Assembly (NCBI GenBank): GCA_029864095.1
Contig: JAOTUB010000004.1
Location: 1 to 64,000, forward strand
Length of the DNA stretch: 64,000 bases
Direction: 5' to 3'
DNA from: Gammaproteobacteria bacterium
GTDB lineage: Bacteria > Pseudomonadota > Gammaproteobacteria > Steroidobacterales > Woeseiaceae
Below, in pieces: positions 29,882 to 37,292 of this stretch. Position numbers and translations under genes: made by a program. The notes beneath the pieces were generated by a model. The model did not search any database and had not been told where the DNA came from. It saw only the letters and a program-made list of their open reading frames with translations. Every line of letters starts with the position of its first letter. Position 1 is the first letter of the stretch.

Positions 29882-30903
29882 GTAACGCAGTTACTACAGC
29901 AGATCACGTGACCGATCTCAGCGCGCGTGAGCGCCCGCTGGACGTCACACTGACCCGTGACGTTGATCCACCGACCCCTGCGCATAATCTGCTGGTCGGC
30001 TTTCATTTCGGCAAGAGTGATGACATCGAGCACCCGGCGATCGTCAATGCCGGACTTGTACCAATCGGTGGCGAAGATCTTTACGAATGCTGGTGGTACA
30101 AGGGCGACGTCGAACTAAAGACAATCGGCAACGTGCGCATTGCGGAATGTGAAGACGTCGCTGTCACCGTGCTGCAGCAGCCGGATGCCGCAGCCGAAAG
30201 ATTCCGTAAAAGTACTTATGATGCTTACCATGAGCTGCTGGCTGGCGTACAAACGACCGAGCACTGCCACCTCGTCAGGATCTGGAACTACTTCGGCGAC
30301 ATCAATGAGGGCGAGGAAGACAGGGAAAAGTACCGTCAGTTTTCGATGGGTCGTGCAAGTGCCTTTGAGGAGCTCGGCGTCTTCGACGAAGCCGTGCCAA
30401 CGGGAACGGCGATTGGCACGATCGGCGCAAGCGAATTATCGATTATCGCGCTGTCGTCGAAGCATGACTTCCGGCCCGTTGAAAACCCGCGCCAGGTCAG
30501 CGCATTTCGCTATCCGCGGCAATACGGACCGAAAAGCCCCAAGTTCAGTCGCGGCGGCTGTGTATCTGTTGCGGAGCACAGTCTGTTTTTGATCTCCGGT
30601 ACAGCCGCAATCGTCGGACACGAGTCAGCCCACCCGCACGACACGGTTTTGCAGATCAGCGAGACGCTTCGGAATCTTGATGAATTGTGCGCAGCTATGT
30701 CCGGGTTACACGACGGCCCCCGTCTGGTGCTCGATAATGAGTGCGTGCTGCGCGTTTACCTGAGAGATTCGAACGATCTGGAATTCGTTGCGAGGAAACT
30801 GAACGGGATGTTTGGCAGCGTCAGGTCGAATGTTGTGTTCCTGCACGCCAATATCTGCCGACGCGAACTCATGGTCGAGATTGACGGCGTCAGAATAATC
30901 TGA
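29878..30903 (+). CDS. Chorismatase-like (FkbO/Hyg5/XanB2 family) protein
   Basis: LVRIWNYFGDINEGEEDREKYRQFSMGRASAFEEL.. and YPRQYGPKSPKFSRGG..FLISGTAAIVGHES, characteristic of the chorismatase family; ATGA overlap with the halogenase gene. Confidence 0.8.
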   Translation: MSNAVTTADHVTDLSARERPLDVTLTRDVDPPTPAHNLLVGFHFGKSDDIEHPAIVNAGLVPIGGEDLYECWWYKGDVELKTIGNVRIAECEDVAVTVLQQPDAAAERFRKSTYDAYHELLAGVQTTEHCHLVRIWNYFGDINEGEEDREKYRQFSMGRASAFEELGVFDEAVPTGTAIGTIGASELSIIALSSKHDFRPVENPRQVSAFRYPRQYGPKSPKFSRGGCVSVAEHSLFLISGTAAIVGHESAHPHDTVLQISETLRNLDELCAAMSGLHDGPRLVLDNECVLRVYLRDSNDLEFVARKLNGMFGSVRSNVVFLHANICRRELMVEIDGVRII

Positions 30904-30911
30904 CAGCTAAA

Positions 30912-30937
30912 AAGATGCCCGGTCCGCGGGCTTTTTT
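30912..30937 (+). terminator. Rho-independent terminator after the chorismatase gene
   Basis: GCCCG(gtccg)CGGGC stem followed by TTTTTT, 9-34 nt after the stop codon. Confidence 0.75.
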
Positions 30938-30950
30938 CTAATACTGCATC

Positions 30951-31793
30951 ATGACTCAAAACATGTATTGGACGGCGATTTGCGTTGCGCCGACGAATGC
31001 GTCGAGGATCGGGCCGAGCGCGTCGTCCTTCCGGACCATCACGCCGGTATACGCGGAGAAAGCCTCGAAGATTCTTGTGGCGCTTGCCGTCATTTGTCTG
31101 GCATCTGGCGCCGCCCACTCTGACGAACTCAGAATTCTCGTTTACGGCGCGACCGGCAAGGTCGGAACGCACGTCTTAGATGAGGCACTAGCGCGAGGCC
31201 ATTCGGTTACCGCCGTATCGCGTGATCCGTCGAGTATTCAAAAACGACATCCTAAATTGATTGCCGCTAAAGGTGATCTCCTGGATTCGGACAGCATCGC
31301 GAGCCTCGTCGCCGGTCAGGACGTCGTCGTTATTTCGGTGCGTGGAATTCTCGGTAAATCGAAAAAGCCTGAGAACGCATTGCAGCGACTCGCAGTGGAG
31401 AAGATGGTCGGTGTGTTGCGAAATTTGGGTGACGCTGCACCGCGTCTCATTCACGTTGGCGGATCGGGCACACTCGAAGTCAAGCCAGGCGTTATTTGGG
31501 CCGATAAGATTCCGAAATTGTTCGTGCCAAAAAGTCTGGAGGCAGAGATTCAAGGACAGGTTCTGGCGCTGGAATATTTGCGTACCGTGACAGACGTAAA
31601 ATGGACCTACGCTACGCCAGCGAAGAATTTCACGAACAAGGAGCGCACCGGTATCTTTCGCATTGGTGGCGATGCGCTGCTCGAGGACAAGCGCGGCAGG
31701 AGCAGGATTTCACGCGCAGATTTTGCGGTCGCCCTGATAAACGAGGCAGAAAACGCGGCGCATGTGCGGGAACGCTTCTCGGTCGCTTATTAG
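30951..31793 (+). CDS. Secreted NAD(P)-binding atypical SDR
   Basis: ILVYGATGKVGTHVLDEALARGHSVTAVSRDP; signal-like segment KILVALAVICLASGAAHS suggests the true start is downstream of 30951. Confidence 0.68.
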   Translation: MTQNMYWTAICVAPTNASRIGPSASSFRTITPVYAEKASKILVALAVICLASGAAHSDELRILVYGATGKVGTHVLDEALARGHSVTAVSRDPSSIQKRHPKLIAAKGDLLDSDSIASLVAGQDVVVISVRGILGKSKKPENALQRLAVEKMVGVLRNLGDAAPRLIHVGGSGTLEVKPGVIWADKIPKLFVPKSLEAEIQGQVLALEYLRTVTDVKWTYATPAKNFTNKERTGIFRIGGDALLEDKRGRSRISRADFAVALINEAENAAHVRERFSVAY

Positions 31794-33898
31794 TCTTTTG
31801 TGTGGGCGCCGACGCGATACCGGAACCCGATTCCGATCGCGTAGACGTCGGGACTGTATGGCTCGGCGCCGAGGCTCAGGACAACCGGTATCGTCGCCGG
31901 CCTGACGCCCGCCAATGCCCAATCTTCGGCTTTGAAGCGTTGATAGAGCAGGTTGAGAGTCAACTCGAGCCGCTCGGACTGCCGGTAGGATAGCCTGAAA
32001 CGCAGGTAATCAAGCACCGACTCCAACTCCGGGAACTCGCTCGGACCGCCGAGCGCGGTGTCGACGATAATTTCTGACGCACCGTCGGAACGCAGGTAGT
32101 CCATCTGCAAATCGACTTTTTCCGCCAGGTTGCGGATACGAAATCCCACGCCAACAGTCGTGAAGTCGTCGTCGTGCGTCGCACTCCAGTCGGGTGCCGC
32201 GAATGCCTCGCTGCCGCTTTGCTTGGACTCCATATCCTCAAGGCCAGCCGTCACGTACAGCGATGCATTCTCGGCGATCGTCCAGTTGAAATCGGCCGCA
32301 ACGCGCAGTTCTTCGCCGCTCGTGATGCCGAGTTCGGAGTCGGTATAACTGTCATCGGCATAAAGGGCGTTGAGCGTCACCGAATACTTGTCGGACGAAA
32401 ACGACATCGACAGGTCGCCGAATTCGCGATAGCGGTACGCCAGGTTGTACTTGCGCAGCAGCGGGTTCTGGCCGATTGATGCGGCGAACACTTCGTTGTA
32501 GCTGTCGATGTCACGTTCGGAAGCACCGCCGCGAACGTCCAGTTCGAGCGCAGACGTTGGCTGCCAGCGCAGTCTGCCCCAACCGATGTCTTCCGTCTGC
32601 TCGGCGACTTCCTGGAAGTCACGGTCGATATCCTTGCGGTCATAGCCGGCCGACACGCGCACGGTGTCCAGCAGATCATAGTCGGCACTCAGGCTCAGTG
32701 ACGAGCGCTCGAAACTGTATGGGATGTTTGTCTCGAGAGCCGTACTGGCAAAAGTGTCGACGATGACTCTGTTCCACACATCCTGCGCAGTATTGTTGTC
32801 GCGTTCGTCAAAGCGATAGCTGAACTTGATGCGGCCCTTGTCGATGACCCTTGAGGTGACGGCAAGTGCGAAGTTAGTCGTGTCGACGCTGCCATTGAGG
32901 CTCGTGCGCGGCAGCGGACTCGTCGGGACGCTGCTCGTAACCGTATAAGGCAGCATCGAGGCGTCCTGCTCGATATCCCCGATCGCAGCTGACAAACTGA
33001 CCACGGTTTTTTGCTCGGTGAACGAGTATCCCGCCTGCAGGGAGACTTGCTGAAACTGATTGTCGGGCGCCTGCGCAATCGCAAACGTGTCATTGCCAAT
33101 GAGCGGATCAAATGAATAGGGCTGTTCCCAGGTCAACGCCGAATTGTCATTGCTGAAGTCCGACAGGTACCAGCCGACCGCAATAAAGCCGTTGTCCACG
33201 TCATAGCGAACAGCGATGTCAATCTCGTCGGTGACATAGTCGAACGGCATCGGCAGGAGGCTGGCCTGTGCGAACGACGAGCCGCCCGTGATTTTCAATC
33301 CGTCCTGATCCTGCCGGCGATAGTCCATCGAAAAACGCCAGCGATCGGATGCCACGAAACCGGCGCCGAGATCGAAGATACTGCGGTCTCTCTCGATATT
33401 CAGCGGCACGAGGCTCGAAGCGAGCTGCGTCATGCCACTCGTCGTTCCCGCGTTCGCCCAGCCCGATGGCAGCGACAATGTGTCGCTTCCGGATCGGTCG
33501 AAAATTGTGGCCGTCGTATTGAACTGGCGCCGCGGTAGTTCCCGGTAACCGAGGTTGAAGTCCAGCGAACCAGGCAATCTGCCGTCAAGCTCGATGACGC
33601 GCGAGTCGAGACCGAGATCTTCGGCCAGCCAGCGCAGCCGGGTATTCGCGCCGGTGTACATTCCGCTGCCATCGACATTGGCATACGCGCCGTCTTCGTC
33701 ATAGCCGGTAGCGTCGCCGAAGTAGGCCGAGTCCTCACTGACGTTGGTGGCACCTGCCTCGAAATGGGCCCGGTGGCCGTCCTCGAACGGGCAAAACTCG
33801 CAGACCCATTCGCTGGTATCCACAGTCTGCGCCTGTGCTGTCACGGCAAGAGCGGCGCCGACTATCAGACTAGAAAACAATTTGCGTTGCATCGTCAT
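31790..33898 (-). CDS. mtrB: MtrB/PioB-family decaheme-associated outer membrane beta-barrel
   Basis: Signal MTMQRKLFSSLIVGAALAVTAQA, N-terminal WVCEFCPFEDGH (CxxC), alternating beta-strand pattern, terminal YAIGIGFRYRVG. ATG at 33898 with upstream AGGGG; adjacent to the MtrA-like gene. Confidence 0.85.
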   Translation of the reverse strand: MTMQRKLFSSLIVGAALAVTAQAQTVDTSEWVCEFCPFEDGHRAHFEAGATNVSEDSAYFGDATGYDEDGAYANVDGSGMYTGANTRLRWLAEDLGLDSRVIELDGRLPGSLDFNLGYRELPRRQFNTTATIFDRSGSDTLSLPSGWANAGTTSGMTQLASSLVPLNIERDRSIFDLGAGFVASDRWRFSMDYRRQDQDGLKITGGSSFAQASLLPMPFDYVTDEIDIAVRYDVDNGFIAVGWYLSDFSNDNSALTWEQPYSFDPLIGNDTFAIAQAPDNQFQQVSLQAGYSFTEQKTVVSLSAAIGDIEQDASMLPYTVTSSVPTSPLPRTSLNGSVDTTNFALAVTSRVIDKGRIKFSYRFDERDNNTAQDVWNRVIVDTFASTALETNIPYSFERSSLSLSADYDLLDTVRVSAGYDRKDIDRDFQEVAEQTEDIGWGRLRWQPTSALELDVRGGASERDIDSYNEVFAASIGQNPLLRKYNLAYRYREFGDLSMSFSSDKYSVTLNALYADDSYTDSELGITSGEELRVAADFNWTIAENASLYVTAGLEDMESKQSGSEAFAAPDWSATHDDDFTTVGVGFRIRNLAEKVDLQMDYLRSDGASEIIVDTALGGPSEFPELESVLDYLRFRLSYRQSERLELTLNLLYQRFKAEDWALAGVRPATIPVVLSLGAEPYSPDVYAIGIGFRYRVGAHTKD

Positions 33899-33903
33899 CA
33901 CCC

Positions 33904-34833
33904 CTATCGCATCAGCCTCGAACCGGACGGATGGTTCGAACCGTGTACCTGCGAGTGGCAGTTTGTGCAGCTTTGTCCGAGCAGAAACTGCGACGGCGAG
34001 CCGCCCGCCAGACCGCCGGCATCCTGCGGGATACTTGGATGGCCGGACTGCGAGTGACAGCTCTGGCACAAGAGCGGCGCGCGCTTGGTCAGCATGCCCG
34101 GGTGATTCGACCCGTGCGGCGCATGGCAAAGCCCGCAGTCCTCGCTGACCGGTGCGTGCTCCCAGAGATACGGGCCGCGTTTCTCGGCGTGACATTGCTG
34201 ACAGGTGTCGTTGACGTTCAGGCGCGCGAGCTGCGTGGCGGCGTTATCGCCGTGCATGTTGTGGCAGCCCATGCAGTCCATCTTGCCTTCAAAGATCGGG
34301 TGTGAGAAAGCCTTCCGCGTCTCGCTGCGCTGCATCTGATGGCAGGTAAAGCAGACGTCGGGCTGCGTAGACGTCTGCCGGACGGCATCCGCCGACGCGT
34401 GCAGGTCGTGACAGTCGGCGCAGCCGATTTCGTCACCGGGATGCGCACCCGTGTGCCAGCTGAAGCCGACGTCATTCTGGTGGCAGGCCAGGCACATCCC
34501 GTTCTGTTCTTCGACTGGCGTTGCCGAATCCGCAACAAAGCGGATTACAGACGGTCGCTCCTGCCCGCGCCGCACACGGCCAGCGTGCGCTCCGCCGGGT
34601 CCATGACAGGCTTCGCACTGCAACTGTCCGTCACCGAAAGGTCCCTGCGAGTTCGACGGCGCCCCGTGCTTGGTGTGGAACAAGGTCATGATCTCGGCAT
34701 CGCCATGACAAGCGATGCAGGTGTCCGCGCCCTTGCGGCTGTATTCGGCGTCCTGGCCGTGTGCCGACGGCACGGCCATCAGTAACAAAGCGGCAATAAA
34801 CACAGCCTGTATTAGCAATTTCATCTGAATCAT
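33904..34833 (-). CDS. mtrA: MtrA/DmsE-family decaheme c-type cytochrome
   Basis: Ten CxxCH motifs counted (CIACH..CTNCH) with signal peptide. Confidence 0.9.
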   Translation of the reverse strand: MIQMKLLIQAVFIAALLLMAVPSAHGQDAEYSRKGADTCIACHGDAEIMTLFHTKHGAPSNSQGPFGDGQLQCEACHGPGGAHAGRVRRGQERPSVIRFVADSATPVEEQNGMCLACHQNDVGFSWHTGAHPGDEIGCADCHDLHASADAVRQTSTQPDVCFTCHQMQRSETRKAFSHPIFEGKMDCMGCHNMHGDNAATQLARLNVNDTCQQCHAEKRGPYLWEHAPVSEDCGLCHAPHGSNHPGMLTKRAPLLCQSCHSQSGHPSIPQDAGGLAGGSPSQFLLGQSCTNCHSQVHGSNHPSGSRLMR

Positions 34834-34845
34834 CCGCTCGCTGTG

Positions 34846-37107
34846 TTAGTTAAAGAGAAAGGCGCCAACGCCGTGTACTTCTTTCACGTCAAACGCTCTA
34901 CCGGGGCCATGGCAAATGACGCAGCTCTCGATTCCTGACGAGATCAGCGAGCTGTCAGCGGCCTTGCCGGCTGCAAAATCACCGCCGTTCGACCGCATGT
35001 GATCCGCCGCCAGGGCGTTCGTGTGACAGCTTGAACATACGGCTGTGTTCGGCGACACGACAACGTCATCGATCGGTGTCGAGGGATCGTTGGCATCGAC
35101 GGTTGTGCCAAGCAACACGCCGGGGTCTACCGGATAGTATCCGCCAGCCGCGTGGCAACCTTCGCAGTTGTTCAGGCGGCCCGGATACACAACATCGAAA
35201 TAGGGATGCGACGAATTGCCGAAGCCGCAGACACCGACATTGCCGGCATGGATGCGGTGAATCATGTTTTTGAGGTCGATTGCCTGATCGTCTGCGCCAA
35301 GATCATTGACACAGTCGCTGCCGGCGACGCGGCGACTAATATCCGTTGCATTGGGGTTGTGACACATGGCGCAAACTTCGGGTTTGTCTGTGCGGTTATT
35401 GCCATGCAGCGAAAGCTGCTTGTGACAGTCATCGCACTTTTCGATCAAAACGGCGTTACGACGCGGCGTCGCTGCCGCTCCGTCGACACCGAAATACTCA
35501 ATGGCATTGGTCACGGCAATCCGCTCACTGCGGCCACCGACGGTCCCGTCGCCATTGAGATCCGAGCCGGGATGTCCTTCGAGCGCAACCGCGATAGAAC
35601 CCGTGAGGCCGGCGGGGAGGCCGCTCGATGCGATGGCCGTGTAGACACCGTCGCCATCGACATCGGTGCCGGCACCACCGCAACCTACACCCAGGGCATT
35701 GATACCGAGCGGTGTCGCGTTCACCGTTCCGGCACCGCTGTTCGTGAAATCGTTGGTCGTCCAGCCGATATCGATCGCAAGACGGCTGGTGCCGTCCGCG
35801 CAGGCCGTGAACTCGGGAGCATTATCGAGATTGTAGGGTACGCCGCTTGCATCGGTAACCGCATAGTCGACTTCGAGCGGTGGTCCGCCCGCGACGACGT
35901 TCCTGACCGCCACGATAGTGAAGACGAAATTCCCGCTGGCTTCTAGCCCCGGAATTCGGTGAACCTCGTCAATTCGCACAAGTCGCCCGTCGCTGTCCGT
36001 AACGACCGTATCCTCGCCATGACAGTCGACACACTGCATGTCGTCCGCGAACTGCAGGCCGACAGGGTGAATACCGTTCTCGATCGCGTAGTCGTGCTGG
36101 CCGTTCCCGGCAACCCCGTCGTCATAGTGACAGGTGCCGCAGGCGGCGCGGCTGGGCACCTGGCGCCAGTTGCTCGCCTGCGGCGTGCCGGCGTCGCTTT
36201 CCTCGTGGCAGGTCTGGCAATTCCTGATGTCCTGCGTCCACACTACGTCGGACCATTCGTGCAGCCGGTCGCCGAAACCGACGATCTGATAATCGTCCCT
36301 GCCGGAATGGATATTGTGGATCAGGCGCTTCATGTCGACGCTGTTGCCCGTGTTGCCGTCGATTGACGACGGATTGTGGCACTGCACACAGTATTCGACG
36401 TCGAAGCGCGCCTCGCCGTGCGCCTCGAGATTGTCGTGACAGGCGTTACAGGTGTCGTTATCGACGATCAGGCGGGTAAACACCACCGCGCCGCCTGCCG
36501 GCACGAAATCGAACGGCGCGTTATTCGCCGGGATGTTTTCGGGCCAGAAGTCGCCGGAACTCGTGCGGATCTCGATGCCGAGCCGGTGCGTCTTGTTCGC
36601 GTCGAACTCCGGGCCGGCCGGATACTGCGTCAGTGCATTCGCGAAGGTGTATTCGTAGGTACCATCGTCGTTGTCGATGTAGCTACCGGCTGTCGCCGTC
36701 TCGGTCGTGGCCTGCGCGTTCGCGACGCCGCCATCGTCGCTCGTGACATAAGACTGCCACTCGCTCGAGCCCCCGTCAGTTCCTGGCGTCAGCTGGGACA
36801 TGACGAATCCGATATTCGCGGCCGGCAGTCCGACGAGCCCCTGGCCGAGTTCGTTGGTCAGATAGAACTCTATTGTCGGTGCGCCACCCTCGGCTGATAC
36901 GGAGGCGCTCGAAATCGTTACGTCGATCCTCTCTGCCGACGTAACCGGGACGTCGTTACCGACAGAGGGTCCCGTCGGGCCGGCGGGTCCGGGTGGGCCG
37001 GAATCCCCAGCTGACCCCGGGGAGCCCTTGCCGCCGCAGCCAGCAAGAATAAGGCCGAAGAGCATGAGAGCTGCAACGCGTGCTGAGCAGTTCACGTGGT
37101 CTGACAT
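34846..37107 (-). CDS. OmcA/MtrC-family decaheme outer-membrane cytochrome, lipoprotein
   Basis: Lipobox LAGC, eight Gly-X-Y triplets, ten CxxCH motifs counted. Confidence 0.9.
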   Translation of the reverse strand: MSDHVNCSARVAALMLFGLILAGCGGKGSPGSAGDSGPPGPAGPTGPSVGNDVPVTSAERIDVTISSASVSAEGGAPTIEFYLTNELGQGLVGLPAANIGFVMSQLTPGTDGGSSEWQSYVTSDDGGVANAQATTETATAGSYIDNDDGTYEYTFANALTQYPAGPEFDANKTHRLGIEIRTSSGDFWPENIPANNAPFDFVPAGGAVVFTRLIVDNDTCNACHDNLEAHGEARFDVEYCVQCHNPSSIDGNTGNSVDMKRLIHNIHSGRDDYQIVGFGDRLHEWSDVVWTQDIRNCQTCHEESDAGTPQASNWRQVPSRAACGTCHYDDGVAGNGQHDYAIENGIHPVGLQFADDMQCVDCHGEDTVVTDSDGRLVRIDEVHRIPGLEASGNFVFTIVAVRNVVAGGPPLEVDYAVTDASGVPYNLDNAPEFTACADGTSRLAIDIGWTTNDFTNSGAGTVNATPLGINALGVGCGGAGTDVDGDGVYTAIASSGLPAGLTGSIAVALEGHPGSDLNGDGTVGGRSERIAVTNAIEYFGVDGAAATPRRNAVLIEKCDDCHKQLSLHGNNRTDKPEVCAMCHNPNATDISRRVAGSDCVNDLGADDQAIDLKNMIHRIHAGNVGVCGFGNSSHPYFDVVYPGRLNNCEGCHAAGGYYPVDPGVLLGTTVDANDPSTPIDDVVVSPNTAVCSSCHTNALAADHMRSNGGDFAAGKAADSSLISSGIESCVICHGPGRAFDVKEVHGVGAFLFN

Positions 37108-37216
37108 GATCCGTTACCTTTTCTTGTGGTTCAGCCGCATGCGAATACCGCTGCAATGCTTGTTGCGCCCGAATCTTGACTGCGCCTTCAGTCAATATCA
37201 AGACTTGACAAAACTA

Positions 37217-37245
37217 AGGGCTGGAAAACATCCAGCCCTTATCCA
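37217..37245 (-). terminator. Hairpin between the two OmcA/MtrC genes (second of two)
   Basis: AAGGGCTGG-N7-CCAGCCCTT; on the minus strand followed by AGTTTTGTC. Confidence 0.5.
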
Positions 37246-37254
37246 GATCTCAAA

Positions 37255-37283
37255 AGCGGGGCGCCTCAAGGAGGCGCCCCTGT
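37255..37283 (-). terminator. Strong terminator hairpin after the upstream OmcA/MtrC gene
   Basis: GGGGCGCCTC-AAG-GAGGCGCCCC perfect 10-bp stem (37259-37281), minus-strand tail GCTTTTG, directly after the stop at 37293. Confidence 0.7.
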
Positions 37284-37292
37284 CCGTGGTTG

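Noticed and set aside
31790-34195. 801-aa version of the MtrB-like ORF
   Set aside because: The first ~99 residues overlap the mtrA-like gene and look non-coding; signal peptide and SD support ATG 33898.
33904-34833. DMSO-reductase component because of the 'DmsE' label
   Set aside because: Ten hemes beside MtrB and OmcA/MtrC genes fit an MtrA/PioA conduit; no DmsA-like catalytic gene is present.
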